Notes: generated by a model not told the origin, from the letters alone. Positions 27,107-36,958 are shown, counted from the first letter of the stretch. The stretch is DNA of 64,000 bases from GCA-2746795 sp963747345 (GCA_963747345.1 CAVVFA010000009.1:1-64000); one strand, 5' to 3'. Program-made: numbers and translations.

Positions 27107-28198
27107 TCAGTTGTTCAAAAAATTGAGTAAGGCGTGAAAAGTGGATTCGATGCGGTCATTGTTGATGGTGTAACATTTGCCGTTTTCGCGGCGGCGTTCA
27201 TTTAAGAAGCCATTGGCGCTAAGCTGTTTGAGGTGGCGTGAGGCTGCCGATTGGCTTAGATCAAGAATTTGGATGACATCCTGCGCACATTTTTCACCGT
27301 CGGTGCTGAGTAAGTGCAGAATGCGCAAGCGGCTGTCATCAGACAGGGCGCTCAAGCGCGTGAGCAATTCAGAGCGGTTTAAATCAGGGTAGCCGGTAAA
27401 CCCCTCCGGTAGACGCGCTCCAAACAATATCCAGAAGGTCTTGTCCCCAGAAAGTTTACCCAGATAAGGTCCCAGATGAGCAGAGGGTACAAAGACGATT
27501 TGTTCGTATTCGTAACGATTTAACATGTCTTCAAGATGTTCAGGTAAATCTTTGCCGATAATTTGTTGGGCCGCTTCAACGGCCGTTAATTTTCTTAGAT
27601 CAAGTTGTTGGAAAGCATCGACACTGGCTTGCAGGAGAGGCAGACGACGTTCCCATTCTTTTGCAAGCACGTTTTCCCACATCCAGCGCAGGTGGCTGAC
27701 GATTGTCTCTTGCATTTGGGCAGGATTGATGAGCAGCTTATAGGCTTCACTTTCTGTTCTGACATCGACATTCGAGCTATCAAATCGTTTGTAGAGAAAA
27801 TCTAAAAACGTACCGAGGGTGCTGAGAACGGCCGTTTGGTCAAAATCTTTTTTGGCGATAGGTTCCCGGCAAGGGATGTTGGCATAAGTTTCAAGAATAA
27901 CGTCACGGAGATGCTCAGGGTCTTGTGCTGCCAGATTGTCCACATAAGCGGGAAAACTTGACCAACTGCGCATAGGCACTACTGCATAATGCAGCCCCAG
28001 CGTGACCAATTCGTTTTGCTGTAAAATTTCAGGCGAAAGGGAGGCTGCTGTTTGCGTCACCCATTCATCATACCCTGATAACGATTTTGCGGGGTTTAGA
28101 AGCAGTAAACTTTCAAAGCCATTGTGGGCGGGTTCTACGGCAAGCGAGATCATTGTCTTATTGGGAGTTAGTAGATAATCGGTTGTTGTGATGGGCAT
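27107..28198 (-). CDS. ArsR-type transcriptional regulator with large N-terminal domain
   Basis: A 363-residue protein. The C-terminal 90 residues are an ArsR winged helix (RLSALSDDSRLRILHLLS, QDVIQILDLSQSAASRHLKQLS, then a wing with RRENGKCYTI). The N-terminal 270 residues form an uncharacterised, mostly helical domain seen in a subset of ArsR regulators, probably sensing a ligand. No Cys metal motif of the arsenic/zinc type is present. The start at 28198 is chosen because AGAGGT lies upstream. A near-palindromic TTACCC...GGGTAA about 40 bp upstream may be its own operator. Confidence 0.8.
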   Translation of the reverse strand: MPITTTDYLLTPNKTMISLAVEPAHNGFESLLLLNPAKSLSGYDEWVTQTAASLSPEILQQNELVTLGLHYAVVPMRSWSSFPAYVDNLAAQDPEHLRDVILETYANIPCREPIAKKDFDQTAVLSTLGTFLDFLYKRFDSSNVDVRTESEAYKLLINPAQMQETIVSHLRWMWENVLAKEWERRLPLLQASVDAFQQLDLRKLTAVEAAQQIIGKDLPEHLEDMLNRYEYEQIVFVPSAHLGPYLGKLSGDKTFWILFGARLPEGFTGYPDLNRSELLTRLSALSDDSRLRILHLLSTDGEKCAQDVIQILDLSQSAASRHLKQLSANGFLNERRRENGKCYTINNDRIESTFHALLNFLNN

Positions 28199-28235
28199 TT
28201 TATTACCTCTGAATGTCTGAAATTCACTTATTATG

Positions 28236-28257
28236 TTTACCCACTTAAACGGGTAAT
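28236..28257. promoter_or_regulatory. Candidate operator upstream of the ArsR gene
   Basis: The arms TTACCC and GGGTAA flank a central TTAA (22-bp imperfect palindrome), 38 bp upstream of the regulator start. Size and place fit an autoregulatory ArsR operator. This is inference from symmetry only. Confidence 0.5.
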
Positions 28258-28416
28258 GTGAGTATAGTCTAATAAATTTGTTGACTGTTGTCAAGTCCTA
28301 AATCTGGCTAAGCTGGGATTTATGCAGGAAATCATATGATTCTTACGAGCATCTTCCTGTCACATCCATGACATCTGACATATGTTCTTTCCATAATAGT
28401 GGCTACAATTCCAAGA

Positions 28417-29307
28417 ATGTCTGATTCACACAAAAATGACGTGCAATTATTCGCCGTCACCCCAACTGGGCCGCAGTCATTGGCTGTACCGGCAACCGCT
28501 TGCAGTTTTGATGATATGTATCATGGGCTGGCGTTGGGTGTGTATTCGGTATTGCGGACCTTTGAACATGAAAAATTCCTATGCTTGCAGGAACATATCG
28601 AGCGCACCAACAAGTCGATGGCCCTGTTGGGCTGGGATTACCAGCTAGACGAAACCTTGCTGCGCCAAACCATTCACCAGCTTTGTGTGGCCTATCCTGG
28701 CGCAGAAATGGGCGCAGAAATGCGCGTCCGTTTTGATGTTTTGGCCGAACCAGCCACTTCATTAGGCAGTGACAGCCGTCTTTTGGTGGGACTAATGCCT
28801 TTTTCGCCACCACCGCCAGTTTTGTATGAAAACGGGGTGGCAGTCGATTTTGCTCCAGATTTGGTGCGCAATCAGCCATTAGTGAAAGCGGCAGCTTTCG
28901 TTCAAAACCGGCAGCGCTACTCCATCGGACAGCCCGATGTGTATGAATATATAATGATGGATGCAAACGGCCGTTTACTAGAAGGTACGAGCACAAATTT
29001 TTATGGCGTGCGTGATGGGGCGGTCTACACCGCCGGAGATGGCGTGCTGGAAGGCATAACGCGCAAAATCGTCTTGGATTTACTGTCAGAGATTGGCATT
29101 CCTTACCATTTAAATGCGATAACGGAATCGGAAATCAGTTCACTCGATGAAGCCTTCTTGAGCGGCTCCTCCCGCGCCGTTTTGCCAGTGGTTTCCATTG
29201 CCGGTCAGCAAATTGGAAATGGGCATCCTGGGGCTATAGGCAGACGCCTGTTGATGGCTTATAATGATTTCGTTGCGCGGTCAATCAAAACGGCCGTTGA
29301 TAATTAG
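28417..29307 (+). CDS. Class IV PLP aminotransferase (branched-chain/aminodeoxychorismate lyase-like)
   Basis: About 296 residues, fold type IV. The PLP lysine is in LVKAAAFVQNR, the typical Glu is in GRLLEGTSTNFYGV, and the phosphate-binding GVLEGITRKIVLDL follows. Family members act on branched-chain amino acids, D-amino acids or aminodeoxychorismate; from these motifs the substrate cannot be fixed, though IlvE-like is most likely. I prefer ATG 28417 to the upstream GTG 28399. pyrE follows after 32 bp on the same strand, which suggests an operon without an obvious shared pathway. Confidence 0.82.
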   Translation: MSDSHKNDVQLFAVTPTGPQSLAVPATACSFDDMYHGLALGVYSVLRTFEHEKFLCLQEHIERTNKSMALLGWDYQLDETLLRQTIHQLCVAYPGAEMGAEMRVRFDVLAEPATSLGSDSRLLVGLMPFSPPPPVLYENGVAVDFAPDLVRNQPLVKAAAFVQNRQRYSIGQPDVYEYIMMDANGRLLEGTSTNFYGVRDGAVYTAGDGVLEGITRKIVLDLLSEIGIPYHLNAITESEISSLDEAFLSGSSRAVLPVVSIAGQQIGNGHPGAIGRRLLMAYNDFVARSIKTAVDN

Positions 29308-29339
29308 ACGACAAGACTAAAAGACAACAAGACTAAACT

Positions 29340-29942
29340 ATGATTCAATTTCCACAACCTGATTTAGAACAATTTGCCCTCTCGCTCTTTGAAATAGGGG
29401 CCGTCCGCTTGGGACAATTTCAATTACACAGCGGACGTACCTCACCCATCTATTTAGATTTACGCATGTTGGTGTCATATCCAGCCACGTTACGCATGGC
29501 AACGGCCGTTTACACCACGCTCCTTGCCGACTTAGAGTATGATCTGCTCGCCGCCGCACCCATGGCCGGGCTTCCTTTAGGCACAGCCCTCTGCCTGGCC
29601 TTAGACCAACCGCTCATCTACCCGCGCAAAACAGCCAAAAGCTACGGCACGGGCAAGGGCATAGAAGGCGCATACCAGATTGGGGAAACGGCCGTTGTCA
29701 TCGACGACCTCATTACCTCCGGTGACAGCATCTTGCAAGCCAATGCCGCCCTCAAAGCAGGTGGCTTACAAATAAACGACGCCGTCGTTCTCATCGACAG
29801 GCAGCAGGGCGGTATGGAAAACTTGCGCAACGCAGGCTACGAACCGCACGCGGCGATGACCATTCGCCAACTTTTGTCAATATTAGAAGCAAATCAACGA
29901 ATAACCGCTCGCGATACGGCGAGAGTTTTACAATCACTATAA
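29340..29942 (+). CDS. pyrE: Orotate phosphoribosyltransferase
   Basis: A 200-residue enzyme that joins orotate and PRPP to give OMP in pyrimidine synthesis. Visible are GAVRLGQFQLHSGRTSP, typical of OPRTs, YPRKTAKSYGTGKGIEG (the flexible catalytic loop with Lys residues), and the PRPP-binding motif VVIDDLITSGDS near residue 119. It resembles the OPRT half of UMP synthase more than the E. coli enzyme, but no OMP decarboxylase is fused or adjacent. Length and motifs are complete, so it should be active. Confidence 0.92.
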   Translation: MIQFPQPDLEQFALSLFEIGAVRLGQFQLHSGRTSPIYLDLRMLVSYPATLRMATAVYTTLLADLEYDLLAAAPMAGLPLGTALCLALDQPLIYPRKTAKSYGTGKGIEGAYQIGETAVVIDDLITSGDSILQANAALKAGGLQINDAVVLIDRQQGGMENLRNAGYEPHAAMTIRQLLSILEANQRITARDTARVLQSL

Positions 29943-30069
29943 ACGTACATCGTTAGTTGGGAGAGCCACCCACGATAAATGAACCGGAACGGGATTACTC
30001 ACAAAAAAAGAAGAATCCCAGGTCTGTCTATGTCTGGCATTCCCCGCTATTTTTCACAGGAGATAAAAA

Positions 30070-32859
30070 ATGATTGATTTAAAACGTGATAAAACAGCTA
30101 ACCTGTTGGGATATGATCAAAATCCGCTGAATATGATTTTTTCCCCCAAAGGCGTTGCCGTTGTCGGCGCTACCGAAAAAGAAGGTAGTGTCGGGCGTAC
30201 CATTGTCTGGAATTTGATGAGCAGCTCTTTTGGTGGGGCAATCTTCCCCGTCAACCCCAAACGCAAGAATGTTCTTGGTATTAAGGCTTATCCCAGTATT
30301 ACCGAAATCCCCGACGAAGTGGATTTGGCCGTTATTGTCACCCCCGCGCCCACCGTACCCGCCATTATTAATGAATGTGTGGCAAAGGGCGTTAAAGGTG
30401 CCATTGTCATTTCCGCAGGTTTCAAAGAAATCGGGCCCGAGGGCGTAGAGCTAGAACGGCAGGTTTTAGAAAATGCCAGAAAAGGCAATATGCGTATTAT
30501 TGGCCCTAACTGCTTGGGTGTTATGAGCCCCATCACCGGCCTAAACGCCACCTTTGCCAGTTCCATGGCAAACCCCGGCAGCGTCGGTTTCATCAGCCAG
30601 AGTGGTGCTTTGTGCACGGCCGTTTTGGACTGGTCCTTCCGTGAAAACGTAGGCTTTAGCTCCTTCGTCTCCATTGGTTCCATGCTCGACGTGGGCTGGG
30701 GCGACCTCATCAACTATTTGGGTGATGATCCGCGCACCAAAAGCATCGTCATCTACATGGAATCTATCGGCGATGCCCGCGCCTTCCTTTCGGCAGCGCG
30801 TGAAGTGGCGCTCACCAAACCCATTATCGTCATTAAACCAGGTCGCACCGCTGAAGCTGCCCAAGCCGCCGCTTCGCACACCGGATCCCTTACCGGCAGT
30901 GACGAAGTTTTGGCCGCTGCCTTCCGCCGTTGTGGGGTACTGCGTGTAGATTCCATCGACGACTTGTTCAACATGGCTGAAGTTTTGGGCAAACAACCAC
31001 GTGCCCTCGGCCCCAATTTAACGCTTGTTACCAATGCCGGTGGTCCCGGCGTGTTGGCAACCGATGCCCTCATCAGTGGTGGCGGTCAGTTGGCTCCCAT
31101 TTCAGATGAGACCATGGCACAGCTCAATGAAATTCTGCCCGCTGCCTGGAGTCATAACAACCCCATCGACATTTTGGGTGATGCTGGCCCAGATCGGTAT
31201 GCAGAAGCCATCGAAATTATCGCCAATGATCCCCAGAGTGATGGTTTGCTCGTCATTCTCACGCCGCAAGCCATGACCGATGCCACGCAAACGGCCGAGT
31301 TCATCAAAGACAAATTCTCGCGCCCCGCCAGTTATCCCTTTGGCAAACCGATTTTGGCAAGCTGGATGGGTGGCGCTGATGTCGCCATGGGCGAGACAAT
31401 TCTAAACCGCGCCAATATTCCTACCTTCCATTACCCCGATACGGCGGCTCGCGTCTTTAACTATATGTGGCGCTATAACCGTCGTTTGAACAGTTTATAT
31501 GAGACACCTTCGCTGCCATCTGGCATTGATGAAGAATCATACAAACGTTTTGCGGCAACCGAAGTGCTCGACGGTATTCGCCAGAAAAAGCGCACGATTC
31601 TCACAGAATATGAATCGAAGGAAATTTTGGAAGCATATGGCATTCCCACTGTGCCCACGTTATTGGCTCAAAGCGCAGACGACGCCATTAAAATGGCTGA
31701 GGAAATTGGCTATCCCGTTGTCGTTAAGCTCAATTCTGAGACGATTACCCACAAAACAGATGTGGGTGGGGTCCGTTTAGACTTAATCAATGCGGATGAA
31801 GTGCGTAACGCTTACCTGACGATGGAACGGTCTGTTTCTGATAAATTCAGTGCAGCCGATTTTTTGGGTGTCACTGTGCAGCCAATGTTAAAGCTGAATG
31901 ATGGCTATGAACTGATCATTGGCAGCAGCCCAGACCCGCAGTTTGGCCCGGTTCTGTTGTTTGGCACAGGCGGGACGATGGTTGAAGTATTTAAAGATCG
32001 TGCCTTGGGCTTGCCGCCGTTGAACACAACATTGGCTCGACGCATGATGGAGCGCACCAAGATTTATGAAGCGCTCAAGGGTATTCGCGGGCGAGATCCC
32101 GTTGACATGGCGCGTCTTGAAGATTTGATGGTGCGGTTCAGCCAATTGGTGGTGGATCAACGCTGGATTAAGGAAATCGATATCAACCCGCTGTTTGCCT
32201 CGTCTGAACATTTAATTGCGCTTGATGCGCGGGTGGTGCTTTATGATTGTGATGTAACTGAGGCGGAACTGCCTCAATTGGCGATTCGTCCTTATCCATC
32301 TCACCACATTCACACCTGCACAGCCAAAACTGGTGAAGAATTAACCTACCGCCCGATTCGGCCAGAAGATGAGCCGCTGCTGGTGCGCTTCCATGAAAAT
32401 GTATCGGAAAAAAGTGTTTATCTGCGTTATTTCCGTTCGTTTAATCTGGATCAACGTACGGAACATCAACGCTTAACGCGCATTTGTTTTGTGGATTATG
32501 ATCGCACGATTGCATTGGTGGTGACGCGCAAAAATGAAGAGGGCAATGACGAGGTGGTGGCGGCTGGCCGTTTAACCCGTGCTCATGCCACTAATGAAGC
32601 GGAGTTTGCGCTGCTGGTGAGTGATGCGTATCAGGGTATGGGTGTTGGCAGCCAACTGCTGCGTCGTTTGTTGGAAATCGGCCGTGAGGAAGGTGTGGAA
32701 ACGGTGATTGCCTACATGCTGCCGGAGAATACGGGTATGCGCCATGTCAGCCAGATGCTTGGCTTTACTTTTGAGCGTGAGGAAGATCTGCTCAAGGCCA
32801 CGTTAGAATTGAAAGATTTTGATCCGGATGGTACTCGAGAGGCGAAAACCGGTGCATGA
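30070..32859 (+). CDS. Acyl-CoA synthetase (NDP-forming)-GNAT acetyltransferase fusion (PatZ-like)
   Basis: A 929-residue intact protein. Order of domains: CoA-binding Rossmann (FSPKGVAVVGATEKEGSVGR), succinyl-CoA-ligase-like with the His loop SHTGSLTGSD near residue 280, an ATP-grasp domain (about 510-740: VVVKLNSETITHKTDVGG), then a C-terminal GNAT domain (about 755-910: EAEFALLVSDAYQGMGVGSQLL). The GNAT-fused architecture matches protein lysine acetyltransferases that regulate acetyl-CoA synthetase. Here the catalytic His loop appears intact, so it could also make acetyl-CoA with ADP/ATP turnover. The gene stands alone after a 127-bp leader and has few AACGGCCGTT copies. Confidence 0.88.
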   Translation: MIDLKRDKTANLLGYDQNPLNMIFSPKGVAVVGATEKEGSVGRTIVWNLMSSSFGGAIFPVNPKRKNVLGIKAYPSITEIPDEVDLAVIVTPAPTVPAIINECVAKGVKGAIVISAGFKEIGPEGVELERQVLENARKGNMRIIGPNCLGVMSPITGLNATFASSMANPGSVGFISQSGALCTAVLDWSFRENVGFSSFVSIGSMLDVGWGDLINYLGDDPRTKSIVIYMESIGDARAFLSAAREVALTKPIIVIKPGRTAEAAQAAASHTGSLTGSDEVLAAAFRRCGVLRVDSIDDLFNMAEVLGKQPRALGPNLTLVTNAGGPGVLATDALISGGGQLAPISDETMAQLNEILPAAWSHNNPIDILGDAGPDRYAEAIEIIANDPQSDGLLVILTPQAMTDATQTAEFIKDKFSRPASYPFGKPILASWMGGADVAMGETILNRANIPTFHYPDTAARVFNYMWRYNRRLNSLYETPSLPSGIDEESYKRFAATEVLDGIRQKKRTILTEYESKEILEAYGIPTVPTLLAQSADDAIKMAEEIGYPVVVKLNSETITHKTDVGGVRLDLINADEVRNAYLTMERSVSDKFSAADFLGVTVQPMLKLNDGYELIIGSSPDPQFGPVLLFGTGGTMVEVFKDRALGLPPLNTTLARRMMERTKIYEALKGIRGRDPVDMARLEDLMVRFSQLVVDQRWIKEIDINPLFASSEHLIALDARVVLYDCDVTEAELPQLAIRPYPSHHIHTCTAKTGEELTYRPIRPEDEPLLVRFHENVSEKSVYLRYFRSFNLDQRTEHQRLTRICFVDYDRTIALVVTRKNEEGNDEVVAAGRLTRAHATNEAEFALLVSDAYQGMGVGSQLLRRLLEIGREEGVETVIAYMLPENTGMRHVSQMLGFTFEREEDLLKATLELKDFDPDGTREAKTGA

Positions 32860-32948
32860 GAATAGCCTAAGTGCGATGGTCATAGGAGTATCGTGCTAAT
32901 GTTTTTCTAACAAGTCTGGGATAAGATGTTATCAGATTTGATCAGGGA

Positions 32949-33044
32949 AGTACGAGGGAGAAACTCCTCCCCCCAAACTGGCACGAGAAACGCGACTGGA
33001 ACGATTGATCAAATTGAGGGCAATGTCCTCCCCTTCCTCGTACT
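32949..33044. repeat. Long-range inverted repeat in a gene-free stretch
   Basis: AGTACGAGG at 32949-32957 pairs with CCTCGTACT at 33036-33044. Between them are paired purine/pyrimidine tracts (GGGAGAAACTCCTCCCC and CCTCCCCTTCC). The region 32860-33335 has no open frame of note and carries a terminator at 33112, so a small structured RNA is possible but unproven. Confidence 0.45.
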
Positions 33045-33111
33045 AACATTGTCTGAAAGATGTACCCGTCTACATGTTCACCCTCCTGGCATGTAGGCAA
33101 AAAACAAAACG

Positions 33112-33137
33112 GCCGTCCCTCCCGGGGCGGCTTTTTT
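33112..33137 (+). terminator. Rho-independent terminator
   Basis: GCCGTCCC, loop TCCC, GGGGCGGC, then six T. It lies about 250 bp after the acyl-CoA synthetase gene; its upstream arm reuses an AACGGCCGT sequence. Confidence 0.75.
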
Positions 33138-33335
33138 GTTGCCTGTTTGCGTCAATGGACGACATTTGGAAGTAGTTTGAGAAAATGTTGAGTGAAAATC
33201 AGCTCAATTCTTTACATTGTCGAGAAACTGGATGTGCTACCTCTTTGGCAAAAGGATTATGGGATGTGATAAACGGCCGTTTTACAGCCGACAAGTTCAT
33301 TTCCCTATTCATCCGCGATTTCGTTGAATAACAAA

Positions 33336-34607
33336 TGATCTTCCCCCGAAAAAGTGGACAACAGGTTAAGACCCAGTATACTTTTCGGAGGAAACATTAT
33401 GACAAGTAACAGGAAGTCTTTTACACCAGAATTCAAGCAAGAAGCGGTTCGGTTGCAGGAAATAAGTGGCAAGCCAATCTATCAAATAGAAACAGACCTG
33501 GGCATTACGCATGGCCTGTTGAATAAGTGGAAACGACAACTACACCAACAGGGAGTCGTTGCATTTCCAGGAAAGGGGCGTTTGACACCAGAGCAGGAAG
33601 AAATCCGGCGTTTGAAACGAGACCTTGCCGTTGCGGAACAAGAACGAGACATTCTAAAAAAAGCAGTGGCCATCATTCGGCGTCGCACACTTCAGCAACC
33701 CAAAATCATGAGATACCAGTTTATCGAAGATAACCGGAAGGAATTTGCAATAACACTCATGTGCGGAGTGCTAGATGTATCGTCAAGTGGTTACTATGCT
33801 TGGCGAAAACGACCATCTAGCCAGCAGGAGATGGCAAACCAAGAATTACTGAAAGCAATTGAGGTTGCTTATGAAAAAAGCAACGGCACCTATGGCAGTC
33901 CACGAATTTACGCTGAAGTGAAGGAAGAAGTGGCTTGTAGTAAAAATCGAGTAGCCCGCCTGATGAAAAAGCAGGGTCTGGCTGCTAAACAGAAAAGGCG
34001 ATTTAAGCATACCACCAAAGCCAATGCGGCTCATCCGGTAGCACCCAACCTGTTAGACCGGGATTTCACGGCTACAGCACCAAATCAAAAATGGACATCG
34101 GACATTACATATATTGATACTCAGGAAGGTTGGCTTTATCTGGCGGTTGTTCTCGACTTGTTCTCCCGTCGGATTGTCGGCTGGGCCATGTCTGCTCACA
34201 TGACCACCGATTTAGTTCTCGATGCGCTAAATATGGCAATTCAACATCGTCAGCCCCCACCTGGGTTATTGCATCATTCAGATCGGGGCAGTCAATATAC
34301 GGGACGCCTCTATCAGCAGTTATTGAAAGACAAGGGCTTTCAAGTGAGCATGAGCGGCACAGGCAACTGCTACGACAATGCCCCAACTGAGAGCTCCTTT
34401 GGAAGTTTAAAAACAGAACATGTCCATCATGCTAACTATAAGACCCGTGTGGAAGCCCGTTCTGACATTTTCTTTTACACTGAGGCATTCTATAATCGAC
34501 AGCGTCGTCATTCGACATTGGGCTATCTCAGTCCAGACGCTTACGAAACAACCTACTATCAACATCAGTTAGTCTTAACTGCTTGTCCATCATAATGGGG
34601 GAAGTCA
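33336..34607 (+). mobile_element. IS3-family insertion sequence with 4-bp target duplication
   Basis: The left end starts TGATCTTCCCCCGAAAAAGT and the right end, read inward, starts TGACTTCCCCCATTATGAT. Both then share TGGACAA and a CAG(G)TTAAGAC segment, giving imperfect terminal inverted repeats of about 35 bp. CAAA flanks both ends (33332-33335 and 34608-34611), a likely 4-bp target duplication. Size is 1272 bp, with one transposase. No full AACGGCCGTT lies inside, which marks it as foreign to the genome style. Confidence 0.85.
33399..34595 (+). CDS. IS3-family transposase, OrfA and OrfB in one frame
   Basis: About 398 residues. The N-terminal 100 residues are an HTH_Tnp_1 domain (FTPEFKQEAVRLQE, LGITHGLLNKWKRQL) plus a leucine-zipper-like helix (EEIRRLKRDLAVAEQERDILKK). 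The rest is an rve/DDE integrase: TSDITYID, HHSDRGSQY and NAPTESSFGSLKTE give the D, D and E. In most IS3 elements the two parts are separate and joined by -1 frameshifting at an A-run; here CTAAAAAAAGC lies at that place but the frame is continuous. Either the element has natural fusion or one base differs from its relatives. The start has CGGAGG. Confidence 0.92.
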   Translation: MTSNRKSFTPEFKQEAVRLQEISGKPIYQIETDLGITHGLLNKWKRQLHQQGVVAFPGKGRLTPEQEEIRRLKRDLAVAEQERDILKKAVAIIRRRTLQQPKIMRYQFIEDNRKEFAITLMCGVLDVSSSGYYAWRKRPSSQQEMANQELLKAIEVAYEKSNGTYGSPRIYAEVKEEVACSKNRVARLMKKQGLAAKQKRRFKHTTKANAAHPVAPNLLDRDFTATAPNQKWTSDITYIDTQEGWLYLAVVLDLFSRRIVGWAMSAHMTTDLVLDALNMAIQHRQPPPGLLHHSDRGSQYTGRLYQQLLKDKGFQVSMSGTGNCYDNAPTESSFGSLKTEHVHHANYKTRVEARSDIFFYTEAFYNRQRRHSTLGYLSPDAYETTYYQHQLVLTACPS

Positions 34608-34678
34608 CAAATCTTATTGCCACACCCACAATACTCAACGTTCGCTCAAAATGAGCAGTAAACAGTAAAATTGGCGTT

Positions 34679-34795
34679 ATGAAAACGCCAGAAATAACAA
34701 TCAATATAGAACGGCTGGACGACCTGCCGGCAATTTGTCTGCGGGACTCAGATTGGGAGCATCGAATCCTGTTAAAAGTCTCCTGCGATCTATGA
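34679..34795 (+). pseudogene. Possible N-terminal scrap of an IS1634/DUF4277-type transposase
   Basis: A 38-residue frame with ITINIERLDDLPAI, which resembles the opening of DUF4277 transposases. With the C-terminal piece at 35031 it may mark an internally deleted element. Weak evidence. The rest of the gene-free stretch 34608-35030 shows nothing else. Confidence 0.3.
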
Positions 34796-35030
34796 TTGCA
34801 GTCAGAAAAAACAGTCCGACTGGATATGGCGTTTATCATGACCGCAGCAGCACAAACTATTTTGGGGAGGAGAACTTTGCAGTATAGTTTTTTTGAAGTC
34901 TGGAATCCATCTTGTATTTAATTGTTGGAAAGGTGTAGTGGTGCAAATGAAAAGAGTAGAAGTTCGTTCTAATTACATGTTTTGGCATAGAGCAATATAT
35001 TAAAATATCTTCCGTCGTCTCAAGGGGAAG

Positions 35031-35384
35031 ATGCTTTCTATCACACCGCTCTATCTGCAACGTGACGACCATGCCCAGGGACTCTTTCATCTGCTATCTT
35101 TGGCAGCCCGAGTATTGGCTTTGGGCGATTACACTGCTCGTCAGGCTTTGGCTGAACAAAAAGAGGAACTCGGCGGCATTTATCCGGGTAATCCCAAACG
35201 CTCAACGCCACAGCCGACCATGGAGCGGATGCTGGAGGTTTTTGATAATATCAATTTGAGTATTGTGCATCTGGCTGAACAAGCATTTTGCCAAGTGACC
35301 CCATTAACAGCCGTTCAGGAGCGTATCTTGTCTTTATTGGGATTGTCCTCCACGTTGTACACGAATTGGACAGCAATTGCCTAA
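35031..35384 (+). pseudogene. C-terminal fragment of an IS4/IS1634-like transposase
   Basis: These 117 residues read LYLQRDDHAQGLFHLLSLAARVL, then GIYPGNPKRSTPQPTMERMLEVF. This is the conserved end of transposases of the IS1634/DUF4277 group, in which full proteins are 450-560 residues. The catalytic DDE core is missing, so this is a dead remnant. The upstream sequence continues the frame as a short helical stretch without a start. With the adjoining IS3 copy it shows repeated insertion in this island. Confidence 0.7.
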
Positions 35385-35585
35385 TACTGACCATGGGATA
35401 AGTGGGTCTGATGACAATATTTGATTGGTAAAGTGCTTGTTTTTTGGTGACATCGTTCGGTTAGCTGAACGTTTGTATGGCTTTCTTGGCGATGTGACTC
35501 TAATTTAGTTTTTGCTCATTCATTTGAACGAACGCCCCGTAACTATTATGAAACTGAGATTTAATGTTTTCAATCAACATATTCT

Positions 35586-36773
35586 TTACAATTCTTTCAT
35601 ACGAGGTCGAAACACGTTTACAAATGTATTTAACCATTCCTTAAAAAATTCTTTTATCATCGGCCTTCTCTCTGGATTCGAACACATCATCACAAGCAAG
35701 CCTCACGCCTGGCCCGTCTACACCTTCCCATTTCCAAATTACTTCATTTCCTAATTCTTCTCTGATTCCTTTTTTGTCTTCACTAAGCATATTAAAGATA
35801 TTTTGACCTTCCTGACCATTTTCGCAACGGAAGTATACACCTATTCGTCCGTTGCTTTTCATAAAATATGCGCTAATCCAGGCTTTACGAGACTTTCCAG
35901 GGTAAACGTATAGATTACGAGATTTAGCAACATTCGGTATTGGTTGCCCTGGATCATCAAAAGATAATTCTTTAATTAGTTGGTTCAAAATTGTGGGTAA
36001 AATTGATTTTCAAGTTCCTTATCTGGGGAATTTCCTGTGTCACCTGTACTTGTTTCAATAGAATCAGAGGAGCTAGTCAGTTGTAAACCATCAGGAATAT
36101 CAACTGTGAATTTCTGAATTTCAATTGTTTTTGTCATTACTCTGGGCATTAAAATCTGCCCGACCTTGTCGCTTTCGTAAATTGCGAGTTCAATCATTGC
36201 AAAAGTAAAGTTTAAGTTCCCAGAAGAAATAAGAAATTCAGCGATGCCAGCAGCCCCCTCTCTAATCCCATCTCCAATAACCAAAAGCAGGAATTTCCCC
36301 CTTCGTAAATTCTTACTCACTGCGTCAATGAAATTTGATTCATTGAGTAAATAATTTGAATCAGAGCCTTTCACAATTTCGTATAGTTTATTGCCGTTTG
36401 TATCTAAACGACGATTGATTTCTCTTTGAAAATCTTCATATGACCACCTAGAAAACTCTTTTGCATAATCTAATATTTGAGCTACAACGACTCGTCTTGC
36501 TTCTGGGTTCCTCCACAATTTAGTTTCTATAATTATCAATTCACCACTTGGTGTGGCCATAAGTATATCTAGAGGACCAACGGGGGTATTAAGCTCCGTA
36601 CACACAGGAACAACAGGATTATATGTCTCGTCAATCTCACTGATAGGTATACATGACGGATATTTAAAGACTAACTGCTGAATAGACGCTTCATCTTGCG
36701 CCTCAATTTGCTTAAGGAGATATTCTTTCCCATTCTGGATAATTATCGGTGTGCCGTATGCCGTTTTCTTCAT
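35586..36773 (-). pseudogene. PD-(D/E)XK nuclease-like protein (DUF91/DUF4268 style), two frameshifts
   Basis: Repaired length is about 390 residues. The first 250 include a nuclease core: TELNTPVGPLDILMATPSGE then LIIIETKLWRNPEARR, giving Asp and Glu-X-Lys of the PD-(D/E)XK fold, followed by the QILDYAKEFSRW helix. The C-terminal 130 residues (LIKELSFDDPGQPIPN, AWISAYFMKSNGRIGVYF, FRPRMKEL) are a DUF4268-like domain. One T is missing in a T-run near 35990 and another indel sits in the T6 at about 35646, typical homopolymer errors. Such proteins are usually defence or mobile-element nucleases of unknown target. Base composition is A+T-rich, consistent with transfer. Confidence 0.7.
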
Positions 36774-36900
36774 AATTCACCTTTCCCCTTGAAGCTTTCC
36801 CAGAGTCATATTGATTCGTACATACTAGGAATGTATGGACTTTCTTTTCCCTCATCTTCGAGTTAAAAACTGAAGACTGTACCATGTTGTCTAATAAAGA

Positions 36901-36958
36901 GAATACAGCAGAAAACGGCCGTTGCCATCTGACAAACATCTCTTATTCTTGCGCGAAT
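36901..36958. repeat. Direct repeat flanking the small-gene cassette, copy 1
   Basis: This copy begins GAATACAGCAGAAAACGGCC and ends GCGCGAAT. It aligns with the copy at 37555-37611 at roughly 80 percent identity, in the same orientation. AACGGCCGTT is at the centre of both. The two copies bracket the gene pair 36984-37459. Confidence 0.75.

Noticed and set aside
33650..33670. Programmed -1 frameshift site of IS3 (A-run)
   Set aside because: An A7 run is present, but the transposase is already in one continuous frame, so frameshifting is not needed here.
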